Assembly (NCBI GenBank): GCA_963281255.1
Contig: OY725495.1
Span: 4,278,001-4,342,000 of the forward strand
DNA from: Aphrocallistes beatrix
Taxonomy: Eukaryota; Porifera; Hexactinellida; Sceptrulophora; Aphrocallistidae
Length of the DNA: 64,000 nucleotides
Direction of reading: 5' to 3'
Below, piece after piece: positions 42,041-52,211 of this stretch. Under the pieces are notes generated by a model that was given only the letters and a program-made list of their open reading frames with translations, did not search any database and was not told where the DNA came from. Every line of letters begins with the position of its first letter. Within the stretch, counting starts at the first letter, position 1. The translations under genes and the position numbers were made by a program.

Positions 42041-43262
42041 TTAAATATTTTTGAGAATTCGAACTGTAATCTCCAAATTCAGACTGTCTGATTCGATGAA
42101 CTCTTTCAAATCTGTAGAGAGAGGAATTGAAGCTATATTATGACATGACCAGGTATATTCTTCTTTAGATAAAACTATCAGAGGACTTTTGAAGATCAGA
42201 GAATTCTTGATGTCTCCATGATAAACCACTCGTGTGATAAAAATAGCTTTGAAAGGCCATTCTAATAAATCATTACCTTTTGGAAAAAATTGAATTATAA
42301 AGTGATCATAACCAGAATAATGAGCCAATCTAAATGTATAATCTGTCAATATGTAATAATACGAAAATAAACTAGAGAAGAGGTTAGGCTTAAACTTTTC
42401 AATAAATCCACTTATAGTCCACTCTACTTTACTTTCGTGTCTGACCTGAACATGTTTCAATAATTCGATTTCTCTGTCTTTAATTTTCAGTTCATTTTCT
42501 AAAGATTCAATTCTTTTTCTAAAATTCTCTTCCATTACATTGAGCTTCAGTTCTGTGTGTAGACATCTATTCTCTTCCAAATGTTGTTCCAACTCTCGTC
42601 ATTTTAATCCGACCACTTCACACCTGTACTTCTCATACGGACACACAACTGACTCTTCAGAACACTCACTCGAGAGATGAAACAAAATACTCTCGCGACG
42701 CACACGTGTCCTACATCCCAATTCACACAACACTTCTACCTTTCCACACACCTTCACATGCTCTACCATCTCACACACCTTATGCACTCCCGAACAGTGC
42801 AAACACGCCTCTTCACGTTGGGAGCATTCCTCCTGCACGTGCCTTCCCATCTCATCACGTGTTGTCACAACGCCACACAACAGCTGACACGACTCATACA
42901 CGTAACCACATGTAGTCAGGTGATTTTCCACAATCTCCAGCCTACCCAACCACTCACAGCCTCGCTTGGATAAGGGACAGGCACACTTCAATGACAGAAT
43001 AATATTTCGGAGGAATACGACTGGGTTAATATTCTCATCTTTTCGCATACAAATAACGCACAATTGTTCTCTATTGTTGGAAATAGAAGCGTCTTTCATT
43101 ATCCCATTACATCTCAGACACGTTAGCATACTATTTTCTCTCTCAGAAAGTTTTTCGGTTAGAATATCACTTCTGTATCCTCCCAATGAACCTCCCTCTA
43201 GCTTAACTCGACATAACTGTCCCTGTCTCAGGTTCTAACGGTACACTTGTTCTTGTTGCCAT
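42041..43262 (-). pseudogene. TRAF-like pseudogene, copy T14
   Basis: ATG at 43262. Two bases are missing near 43219 (TELCR region), which shifts the N-terminal frame. Codon CGA of LKRRELEQ in the last finger is TGA (42601-42599). Between and after these lesions the frame is open: half-RING and fingers (43186-42602), then a short coil and MATH (42592-42041) with TDYTFRLAHYSGYDHFIIQF. Belongs to the EKLSEREN subfamily. Two independent lesions make a true pseudogene likely. Confidence 0.85.
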
Positions 43263-43305
43263 CAATATCAGTTCAATTAGAAATGGATATCTATTCTCTA
43301 AATGC

Positions 43306-43313
43306 TATTTATG
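43306..43313 (-). promoter_or_regulatory. TATA-like box of T14
   Basis: CATAAATA, 44 nt from the ATG at 43262; first base changed. Confidence 0.4.
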
Positions 43314-43319
43314 GGAAAC

Positions 43320-44734
43320 ACATAATTTTAATACTTTGATGGATATTTAACTTGAAATTGGATATGGTAAATGGACAGATTAACCAATTCCTGAAAGTAA
43401 CTCAAACTGACCCCGTTCAATTAAATTATCTCTCAAGAAGAGATAATTTAATAGAATAGTATATTGGCTCAGAGAGATTGTTCCGTACAATTTGTTCTAA
43501 ATTCAATCAGTATCCTAGAATGACTTGGTTTCCGCATTCCATAACAGATACTGACATCAATTAAATTGCGACTAGTGCAAGCCATTAACTCGTTAAACAA
43601 GGCATTACAAGATGATTTCTTCATGTACACAAAATATATCAAAACAGATATCCCAGTTTGCCTCTATATTTCCAATGTAATCAACATCCAGACATCCTCC
43701 AAAATTTCAAATGCGCCACGGCAACAAGTGAGTACAGTCTGGTGCACTGCTGCAGCTTATTGCGGAAATAAGTCCCAAAGTACTAGACAATACAAGAGGC
43801 GCATCGAATAGCGAAATTTCCTATCGGCCGGATAGTATTAATTATTACACACAAGACTTATTACATTAGAACTCGGATAAGACGCGTACCCCTTCAGGAA
43901 GAAATTATTAGTACGTGCTATCCGTATGTACTAACGTAGTTTACAGCGAAAAGATATTTTGTAGTGATGGCATAGTATTCGAAGAAAAGCGTAACGAATT
44001 GTTCCTCGAGAATGGGGAACGTTTTCTGTTTATTCAGAAAAATAAAACCATTGGATAACCGGCTGGACCGAATATCCAGTGCATCTCTAGACGAAATTCA
44101 CTATAATTATTTTGTTGGGCAATTTATCTACAAATTAAATTTAATCTCAAAAGTTAAATACAAACAAACAAAATATACACGAATTACAGTAATGGCAACT
44201 AACCTTCGAATGATCGGCATAGATCTTGGCAGATATCTGTTCGGATTAGTGAGGCATCCTGCACATGAAATTAAGTTTAACGCGATTTGGAGAAATGCGC
44301 GTTAATTTCCTATAATGGTATCTCTTGTCCCAAAATAGGTTTCCAGCCTTGATAGACATGGTATCCTCTCAAACCAGTCACGCATCAGAAAATATGTAAA
44401 TTAAATATGTAAAAAGTTTGCACATCATTGTACAAATTTGTAAATTTGTTAATTTAAGTATAAATTACAGGAAATTAACGCGATTTAGATAAATTCGCGT
44501 CAACTTCCTATAATTATTATAATATACTCATTTTGCAGAATTTAATAATTGAGTAATTAGAGTCAGAAAAATCACATTTTTAGCTCATCATATTTTGATC
44601 CAATCAGATATATGTATGGCCTTTGTAAATCTATAATATCTTAAATATTTAAAATAATATTTATGCCAACAGATGGTATTATAGGGTGGAACTATTACAA
44701 ATGGGGTTTCATCTGGTTAGTTCAAGATTTAGAC
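43320..44734. other. Gene-free spacer between T14 and T15
   Basis: Short ORFs here (for example 43566-43811 and 44012-44305, plus strand) have no recognisable domains. TTAACGCGATTTGGAGAAATGCGCGTTAA near 44275 (given here as a palindromic patch, TTAACGCG...CGCGTTAA) recurs in part at 44475-44505 and 58130. No element boundaries could be set. Confidence 0.4.
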
Positions 44735-44860
44735 CTGCTGAGACTAATCGAGTCGCTCAGTCTCGTGAACATCTACTAACTCGAGTAAATTCTTGCGCTA
44801 TCACGTCTGTCTGATGTTTCATTAACAAACTCATAGATTGGCTCATTATGACATTGAATA
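44735..44860. repeat. 3'-flank cassette C, copy 2, 3' of T15
   Basis: Matches 9180-9310 (GAGACTAATCGAGTCGCTCA ... GGCTCATTATGACATTGAAT). Confidence 0.6.
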
Positions 44861-44974
44861 TTATCTACATCACATCATAACTTGAATATACAAATGAAAA
44901 TACATTAGGAATAGTAGAAATAGGTAAATATGAACATGAAATATTTAAGATGAAAATAAAGTACGTAACTATAA

Positions 44975-46354
44975 TCAAATATTTTTGAAAATTCGAACTG
45001 TAACTTCCAACTCCAAACTGTCTGATTTGATGAACTCCTTCAAATCTGTAGAGAGAGGAATTGAAGCTATTTTGTGATATGACCAGTTATATTGCTCTTT
45101 AAACAAAAATATCAGAGCACTTTTGAATTTCAGAGAATTATTGATGTCTCTATGACAAACGACTCGTGTAGTAACAATAGCTCTGAAGGGCCATTCTAAT
45201 AATTCATAGTGATCTGCTCCTCTAGGGTTGAATCTAATTGTAAAATTATGAGTATCAGAAGAAAGAAAGAACTTAAATCTATAACCAGCGACCACATAGA
45301 AATCAGAATAACTATTGTAGATTTTAGGCATAAACTTCTTACCAAATTCAACAATAGTCCACTTCACCTTAGTTTCATGTCTGATCTGAACATCTTCTTT
45401 CAATGATTGGATTTCTCCGTCTTTAATTTTCAGTTTATTTTCTAAAGATTCGACTTTTTTTCCGAGCAATTCATTCCGTTCCATAATCTTACGAAAATTT
45501 AATCGACTGTCTATAAACTTCTCTTCTAAAGCTAGCCTTTCGATCCTCGTTTTAGTCTCTGAACTTTCTTTCTCTCTTTCTAGAAATTCAATCTTCTGAA
45601 GAGAATTCTCGAACTTTCCTTCCATTACAGTGAGTCTCAATTCTGTGTGTAGAGATCTATTCTCTTCCAAATGTTGTTCCAACTCTCGTCGTTTTAACCC
45701 CACCACTTCACACCTGTACTTCTCATACGGACACACAACTGACTCTTCAGAACACTCACTCGAGAGATGAAACAAAATACTCTCGCGACGCACACGTGTC
45801 CCACATCCCAATTCACAAAACTCTTCTACCTTCCCACACACCTTCACATGCTCTACCATCTCACACACCTTATGCACTCCCGAACAGTGCAAACACGCCT
45901 CTTCACGTTGGGAGCATTCCTCCTGCACGTGCCTTCCCATCTCATCACGTGTTGTCACAACGCCACACAACAGCTGACACGACTCATACACGTAACCACA
46001 TGTAGTCAGGTGATTTTCCACAATCTCCAGCCTACCCAACCACGCACAGCCTCGCTTGGATAAGGGACAGGCACACTTCAATGATAGAATATTATTTCTG
46101 AGGAATACGACTGGGTTAATATTCTCATCTTCTCGCTTACAAAAAACGCACAACTGTTCTCCATTGTTAGAAATAGAAGCGTCTTTCATTATTCCTTTAC
46201 ATCTCAGACACGTTAGCATGGTAGATTCTCTCTCAGAAAGTTTTTCGGTTAGAATATCACTTCTGTATCCTCCCAATGAACCTCCCTCTAGCTTAACTCG
46301 ACATAACTCAGTCCCTGTCTCAGGTTCTAACGGTACACTTGTTCTCGTTGCCAT
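44975..46354 (-). CDS. TRAF-like protein, copy T15 (long coil)
   Basis: 459 residues; ATG at 46354. EKLSEREST in the N-terminal block. Finger 1 has GCAWLGRLEIVE (Glu to Ala); finger 2 has HVQEEC, shared with T14; linker KVEEFCELGC. Long coil (about 240-325) with KIEFLEREKESSETKTRIE, related to T9 and T18. MATH about 328-459 with IYNSYSDFYVVAGYRFKF, GADHYELLEWPFRA, RVVCHRDINNSLKFKSAL. Open throughout. N-terminal half of one subfamily with a coil of another again suggests exchange between copies. Confidence 0.9.
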   Translation of the reverse strand: MATRTSVPLEPETGTELCRVKLEGGSLGGYRSDILTEKLSERESTMLTCLRCKGIMKDASISNNGEQLCVFCKREDENINPVVFLRNNILSLKCACPLSKRGCAWLGRLEIVENHLTTCGYVYESCQLLCGVVTTRDEMGRHVQEECSQREEACLHCSGVHKVCEMVEHVKVCGKVEEFCELGCGTRVRRESILFHLSSECSEESVVCPYEKYRCEVVGLKRRELEQHLEENRSLHTELRLTVMEGKFENSLQKIEFLEREKESSETKTRIERLALEEKFIDSRLNFRKIMERNELLGKKVESLENKLKIKDGEIQSLKEDVQIRHETKVKWTIVEFGKKFMPKIYNSYSDFYVVAGYRFKFFLSSDTHNFTIRFNPRGADHYELLEWPFRAIVTTRVVCHRDINNSLKFKSALIFLFKEQYNWSYHKIASIPLSTDLKEFIKSDSLELEVTVRIFKNI

Positions 46355-46397
46355 CAATATCAGTTCAATTACAAATCAATATCAATTCTCTAAATCC

Positions 46398-46405
46398 TAT
46401 ATATA
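46398..46405 (-). promoter_or_regulatory. TATA box of T15
   Basis: TATATATA, 44 nt from the ATG at 46354. Confidence 0.6.
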
Positions 46406-46439
46406 GAAAATAGATTAGATACATACATATTTACTTTCA

Positions 46440-47040
46440 AGGGAGTATTTGAAATTAGATATGGCAAGATTTATTGAATTAATTCCGTAAATGATTACAG
46501 CAAACTTTGGATTTAACCACATCGGCTTTAGCGACAAATCGATAATAATGACCTTTTTCTCTTGCCTATACATCTGCAGAAGTATTTTGTACACAGCATA
46601 CTTCGGGTATAACGACCTATAAGATAACGGCATTCCGAATTTGTCGACGTATTTTCAATGCCTGCTGCCTCCAAATCCCATCGGATACTACGACTTTGGG
46701 GCAGTCTGTACTGTGTACTGCAGAAATTCGCACCGCACAAGCCAGCAGTAACTAGTAAGATTAGTACGTTTGCATAATAATTGCATTTAGATTATGAATG
46801 CCTTGTCGACAACATGACTGTTCTACATAAAATGGAAAGCTTATTAACTGTTGCGTGGTATTTTGAGATATATCGTAGTATTCTGATATTTTGTTTCGCT
46901 TACTCAAATGGCCTTGTGGTTCAATCGGTTTCATCGTAACCTGATAACCACCGCCACCAAATTGTGGAACATGACACAAATTGATGGCACGCGACACAAT
47001 TTACTATGGTAGAACCCCATATGGACCATGGATAAAGGTT
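46440..47040. other. Gene-free spacer 5' of T15
   Basis: No protein motif recognised. The patch 46600-46650 (CTTCGGGTATAACGACCTAT) has the look of a pogo/Tigger-type end but no partner was found. Confidence 0.3.
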
Positions 47041-47616
47041 TCATTCACGAAACTTTTATTTATTTCGATGATCCAGAGACAAAACGGCAGAGTTCTCAGT
47101 GGAAACACACCAGCAGTCCTCCCCCGAAGAAGTTTAGAGTTGATAAATCGCAACAGAAGGTCATAGCGTCCGTATTCTAGGATATTCAAGGAGTTATACT
47201 AGTAGACTACTGCCAAAGGGACAAACTATCAACAGTGAATACATTATCAACATTTTAATAGAGAAATTACACCCTGCTATTAAAGAAAAACGGCGTGGAA
47301 AGATCAGGAAGGGGATTTTGCTCCACATAGATAATGCAAGACCACATACTGCACACAAGTCAATCACAAAGATTCATGAACTAGGCTATGAAACACTATC
47401 CCATCCACCATATTCACCTGATCTGGCACCTAGCGACTTCGCACTATTCACTACACTGAAAAAGAATTTGAAAGGAAACCATTATAGCTCTAGGTCTGCG
47501 ATTGGAAGTGCTGTTTATCAGTGGGTCCGCGGTACCCTCCAGAATGGTACGAAAGTTCATATGCAGGTTGGGTGGAACGCTGGAAAAAGTGTTTAGCAGT
47601 TAAGAGGATTGTGTGA
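47041..47616 (+). pseudogene. Mariner transposase remnant (C-terminal two-thirds)
   Basis: Readable with shifts: ETFIYFDDPETKRQSSQWKH, SPPPKKFRV, KVIASVF then a stop where Trp is usual, then after a shift GQTINSEYIINIL, KEKRRGKIRKGILLHIDNAR, and HPPYSPDLAPSDFALF, finishing WVERWKKCLAVKRIV. Two of the three catalytic Asp positions (IDN, PSD) are present; the first (usually in GDET) reads HET. No N-terminal HTH part was found and no inverted ends could be fixed. Confidence 0.85.
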
Positions 47617-47637
47617 AAAATTTTTGTGTGAAAATTT

Positions 47638-47770
47638 TAAGACTCATCGAGTCGCCCAGTATCGTGAAAATCTACTAACTCGTTTGAATTTTGAATACTC
47701 GAATTATCACGTCTGTTCTGATGTTTCAATAAACTCAGATCATAGAGTGACTCATAATGACATTGAATAT
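47638..47770. repeat. 3'-flank cassette C, copy 3, 3' of T16
   Basis: Matches 9185-9310 closely (AGACTCATCGAGTCGCCCAG ... ATAGAGTGACTCATAATGAC). The mariner remnant ends 22 bp before it. Confidence 0.65.
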
Positions 47771-47905
47771 TACTATAATTCTACATTATTCTACATACAA
47801 TTCTACATACAATCTACATACAATTTGGAATAAATCAAATACAATATGGATTAGGAATAGTAGAAATACGTAAATCGAAAAAAGATATAATGTACGTAAA
47901 TAAAA

Positions 47906-49107
47906 TTAAATATTTTTGAGAATTCGAACTATTATCTCCAAACTGTCTGATCTAATAAACTCTTTCAAATCTGTAGAGAGAGGAATTGAAGCTATTTCAT
48001 GAACATAAAAAGTATCCAGATATTCCTCTTTAGATAAAACTATCAGAGCACTTTTGAAGATCAGAGAATTCTTGATGCCTCTATGACAAACCACTCGTGT
48101 GATTTTGAAAGGCCATTCTAAAAAGCAATCAATTTCTCCACTTCTATGACCGAAATCAATTATAAAATTCTGAGCATCAGCAGAATAATGAATCAACTTA
48201 AATCTATAACCTGCGACTGCATAGTCACCTGAATAGCTACGGTCTATTTTGGGCTTAAAATTCTTAGCAAATTCATTTATAGTCCACTTCACTTTACTTT
48301 CACGTCTGACCTGAGCATCTTCTTTCAACGATTGGATTTCCTTGTCTTTCAATTTCAGTTCATTTTCTAAAAATTTTTTCAAACCTTTCCTCCAAATCAG
48401 TGAGTCTCAATTCTGTGTGTAGACATCGATTCTCCTCTAAATGTTGCTTCAACTCTCGTCGTTTTAACTCCACCACTTCACACCTGTGTTTCTCATACGG
48501 ACACACAACTGACTCTTCAGAACACTCACTCGAGAGATGAAACAAAATACTCTCGCGACGCACACGTGTCCCACATCCCAATTCACACAACACGAATACC
48601 TTCCCACACACCTTCACATGCTCTACCATCTCACACACCTTATGCACTCCCGAACAGTGCAAACACGCCTCTTCACGTTGGGAGCATTCCTCCCGCACGT
48701 GCCTTCCCATCTCATCACGTGTTGTCACAACGCCACACAACAGCTGACACGACTCATACACATGACCACATGTAGTCAGGTGATTTTCCACAATCTCCAG
48801 CCTACCCAACCACTCACAGCCTCGCTTGGATAAGGGACAGGCACACTTCAATGATAGAATTGTGTTACGGACGTTTTCATTTGGAATTATATGTTCAAAC
48901 GCACAACTGTTTTCCAATGTTAGAAATTGAAGCATATTTCATTATTCCATTACATTTCGTACATTTGTAGATAGCTTTTTCTCTCTCAGAAAGGTTTTCG
49001 GTTAGAATATCACTTCTGTATCCTCCCAATGAACCTCCCTCTAGCTTAACTCGACATAACTCAGTCCCTGTCTCAGGTTCTAACGGTACACTTGTTCTTG
49101 TTGCCAT
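47906..49107 (-). pseudogene. TRAF-like pseudogene, copy T16
   Basis: ATG at 49107. A deletion of about 17 bases near 48898 removes the second C-x2-C of the half-RING and shifts frame. A further deletion in the coil near 48375 shifts it again, fusing EERFEKIF to FLENELKLKD. Fingers (48935-48400) and MATH (48300-47906, with SYSGDYAVAGYRF) are otherwise near consensus, and the end is shortened (DSLEIIVRILKN). N-terminal type as T8 (NIGKQLCV, IIPNENVRNT). A 2.9-kb foldback element lies in its 5' flank, 26 bp beyond the TATA box. Confidence 0.85.
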
Positions 49108-49150
49108 CAATATCAGTTCAATTAAAAATGAATATCAATTCTCTAAATGC

Positions 49151-49158
49151 TATTTATA
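49151..49158 (-). promoter_or_regulatory. TATA box of T16
   Basis: TATAAATA, 44 nt from the ATG at 49107. The upstream part of the usual conserved flank is displaced to beyond 52051 by the foldback insertion. Confidence 0.6.
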
Positions 49159-49382
49159 GAAAATAAATTTGATATTACACATACCGTATTTCCCTGAATA
49201 AGCGCCGGTTTGAACAAGCCGGATCTAAAGGGTGAGTGAAATAAATAAGCGCCGGGGCTTGAATAAGCGTCGGACGCCGGGGCATTTTAGCTCTATGGAC
49301 ATCATATCAAACTAGTATTCTCAGTAGTTGCATAGATACAAGTGCTTTTTGAAACATTACATTATCCTTTTTTAATAGAACT

Positions 49383-49545
49383 GTCACTGGAAAATTGGTC
49401 CGCGAAAATTGGTCCCCCCCTGAAAATTTTGGTCCTACAATGGACCAATTTTCCATGGAATTTTGGTCCGGGGGGACCATTTTTTTCAGGGAATTTTGGT
49501 CCTGGGACCAATTTTCCATAAGGAATTTTGGTCCGCCATAACCAA
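49383..49545. repeat. GGTCC minisatellite, left arm
   Basis: Units built on GGAATTTTGGTCC and GGACCAATTTTCC, inverted relative to 51530-51850. Confidence 0.8.
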
Positions 49546-49984
49546 TATTTCAATGAAAAATGCATCACCATTTGGAAAGAATTTCAAAGCCCCAGTGGCG
49601 CTGCGGTAACTGTTATTAGGTTTAGTTATTATAGTTGGAATAGATAGGCACTCAATAGGATGAGAGTTCAGATTTTAGAGAACAGAAGAAATAAAATACA
49701 CTTCTTAGATTTGAGATTAGCTAAATATGTATCAGGGTTTCCGTGGGAATTAAATTTCAATTCACATTCCCATCCCATTCCCATAAAATTCCTGTGGGGA
49801 TCCCCATAGGAATCCTATGGGGATCCCCGCAGGGGGAAAAATCACTCCCATTCCCACAGCAACCCTGGTCTATTGGGACATGTCCAGTATTTTAGTTAAA
49901 ACGGGGGATATCCTGCAGCTGTCCCGTCCTGTCCCGATATTAGTAACAACCATTGTTTAAGTGTTGATATGACTAGAATGTCCA

Positions 49985-50230
49985 AGTAATTCGGAAACCT
50001 CGAGGACAAATTTGTCACTGGCGCCGGAAATCGGCCTCCCTGCTCTGGGCTTATCTTCTATCGACTCTCTTCCCTCACGAAAACGTCGGGTTCAGTCAAC
50101 TATCGTGGAATATGGAAGAGTTCTATCATTATAAACCTCAATCAAATCCTTGTGGATGTCGGTTGAAGAAACTTCTTATCTTTACATAGGCTCGCTGCTC
50201 AATTTTGAAATCTGCACTCTCGGAAGCCAT
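49985..50230 (-). pseudogene. Inverted N-terminal part of a mariner transposase
   Basis: From ATG at 50230: MASESADFKIEQRAYVKIRS, FFNRHPQGFD, then after a stop/shift TRRFREGRESIEDKPRAGRP and SGASDKFVLEVSELLG. This is the mariner HTH region. It lies on the minus strand, whereas the rest of the protein continues on the plus strand from 50493. Confidence 0.75.
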
Positions 50231-50398
50231 AATAAATGCCAGTATATAAAAATGCCAAGCTAAAAATAGCCACAGTATTAAAACCAAAGCTCAGAATTGA
50301 AAAAGTAAAGTATCATTTGAAAGAGCATCGGTAGGGTTACATTAGATATGCTAACCTAATTCTGAATCAAATGGAACAACCAAGATATATCGCAATAA

Positions 50399-50424
50399 CG
50401 ACAACTTATTGAACGCCCGTAGTA
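50399..50424. repeat. Mariner terminal repeat, flipped copy
   Basis: ACTTATTGAACGCCCGTAGT. Same orientation as the right end at 51357-51382, whereas an intact element would have it inverted. Confidence 0.65.
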
Positions 50425-50492
50425 CTTATCCCCAATTGCATACTAATACTGTATTGTTATGGATTTGTTATATCACAGTATGATACTAAGAA

Positions 50493-51263
50493 GTAACAGA
50501 AGACCCTTATATTTCATTGGTGGAGATAGCTAATGCAGTTGGGGTCTCAACGGGAACCGCTCATACCATTGTGCATGACAATTTGCATTTTAGGAAAATC
50601 TGCGCTCGGTGGGTCCCGCATGCACTAAAACAGGCCCAGAAAACTAAGAGGGTTCAATGTGCTCAAAAGTTGCTTTCTGACTTCGATAGAACCGACTCCA
50701 GGAGTCTATTCGAAATCGTGACTGGTGATGAGACTTGGGTGCGTTATAGCGAGCCTTTTTCAAAGGAAGCTAACAAAGTATGGGTAACTAAATGCCAGGA
50801 CCCACCAATGATCCCTCGACATGACTTCCGGAACCCCAAGGTTATGTACTGTATAATTTTTTCTTATGGTCCAGTGTGCCAGATTTGTGTCCCCAATAAT
50901 ATCACTATTACTGGATCATTTTACATGAGCGAGTGCCTATCTGAGGTTGAGAAATTCTACCACAATCGACGGCCAAGGACTGGGACTCGAGGATTGAGAT
51001 TATTGCATGATAATGCCCGACCCCACAAGACCAAGCTGGTAAGGGAAAAGTTGGAAAGTCTGAGAGTTGTAGAGCTAGGTCATCCTCCCTAATCACCAGA
51101 CCTCGCTCCTTGCGACTTTTGACTCTTCCCTAAGCTGAAGAAACACATGTCAGGGAGGGAATTCGAATGTCGAGCTCACCTAGGATCGGCGATTTTTCAG
51201 TATATGAAAGGTATACCGCGAGAAGACTTAAAAAAAGTTCTTTGGATTGGATTAAGAAGCTAA
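50493..51263 (+). pseudogene. Mariner transposase remnant (central and C-terminal parts)
   Basis: Begins VTEDPYISLVEIANAVGVST, with CARWVPHALKQAQKTKRVQ, the first catalytic Asp in VTGDETWVRY, the second in LLHDNARPH, and the third in SPDLAPCDF. Inactivated by TAA in place of Tyr just before SPDLAP (HPP-stop) and TGA in place of Trp after CDF. C-terminus REDLKKVLWIGLRS. The N-terminal part is found inverted at 49985-50230. Confidence 0.85.
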
Positions 51264-51356
51264 AACTAGTTATACAGCATCAAGAAGAGTATTTCGAGAA
51301 ATTGCAGCATTAATATTAATTATATTACTAATTTGGGGGAAAGTATACTATGATAA

Positions 51357-51382
51357 CGACTACTTATTGAATGCCCGTAGTA
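51357..51382. repeat. Mariner right terminal repeat
   Basis: ACTTATTGAATGCCCGTAGT; partner at 50399-50424 in direct orientation. Confidence 0.65.
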
Positions 51383-51529
51383 TATTCAGGAATTTTGAAT
51401 GCCTGAGTATTGTCCATCTAATGTATTGAATACTAAATATGAATTGTCAGTCGGGGTCAAACAACTTCGGCAATTAAAAGTATAAAAATCGAGGATGTCA
51501 AATGATTGATAGAATCTAATTTTCCATGA

Positions 51530-51850
51530 AAGAATTAGTCTCCCAGACATTTTTTTCTGAAAGAAATGGTCCTCCCGGACCAATATTCCCTGAAAAAAAT
51601 GGTCCCCCCGGACCAATTTTCCCTGAAAAAAATGGTCCCCCCCCGGACCAATTTTCCATGAAAAAAATGGTTCCCCCCGGACCAATTTTCCCTGAAAAAA
51701 ATGGTCCCCCCCCCGGACCAATTTTCCATGAAAAAAATGGTCTCCCCGGAACAAAATTCCATGGAAAATTGGTCCATAGTAGGACCAAAATTTTCAGGGG
51801 AGGACCAATTTGCCATGAAAATTTTGGTCACCCGGACCAAAATTTTCGTG
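51530..51850. repeat. GGTCC minisatellite, right arm
   Basis: About seven units of roughly 35-45 bp such as AAAAAAATGGTCCCCCCGGA followed by CCAATTTTCCC; open ORFs across it on both strands are repeat artefacts. Confidence 0.85.
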
Positions 51851-52211
51851 ACAGAACTAACATTCTCAGTTGTAGCGAAAATAAAATAAAAAAGCCAGGC
51901 AATGTAGTAAACAAAAAAGAGCGCCGGGTCAAAATAGCAAATGAAAAAAATAAACGCTGGGGCTTGAATAAACGCCGGTTTGAATTAGTACCGGGTCTAA
52001 AGGGTGTACAAAATAAATAAGCGCCCTGGCGCTTATTCAAAGCAAAACGGTACCTACTTTTAAGATATTTTTAGAAATTAGACTTATTGAATTAATTACA
52101 AAAATGATTATAATTAAGTCAGAAAAAAAAGTTCATTATTTAATAAATGAGTAATGAATAGGAAATGATGCTTGTTAGAATTTCTAATTTTGAGAATGGA
52201 ACTGTTCAGTT

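Larger units (their letters stand above)
49184..52050. mobile_element. 2.9-kb TA-flanked foldback element with minisatellite arms
   Basis: Ends CCGTATTTCCCTGAATAAGC and (complement of right end) CCGTTTTGCTTTGAATAAGC, flanked by TA (49182-49183, 52051-52052). The unoccupied version is in the 5' flank of T18 near 59905 (ACACATACTTACTTTCAAG). Both arms carry AATAAGCGCCGG units and GGTCC minisatellites in opposite orientation. The centre holds a broken mariner (49985-51382) and a run of GGGGATCCCC-type repeats (49795-49840). No transposase of its own was seen. Confidence 0.8.

Noticed and set aside
44012-44305. 97-codon ORF starting MGNVFCLFRK
   Set aside because: No recognised domain, no homologous copy in the array flanks, and no splice context; likely chance.
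43840-46740. Possible pogo/Tigger ends (GAACTCGGATAAGACGCG near 43870, TTCGGGTATAACGACC near 46607)
   Set aside because: The two do not form a convincing inverted pair and no transposase is between them; T15 lies there instead.
51530-51850. Regularly spaced repeats that might suggest a CRISPR array
   Set aside because: Units are contiguous and variable in length with no unique spacers, inside a eukaryotic transposon.
51526-52020. Open frames on both strands over the GGTCC arrays
   Set aside because: Repeat units without stops give long low-complexity ORFs; no domain or gene context.
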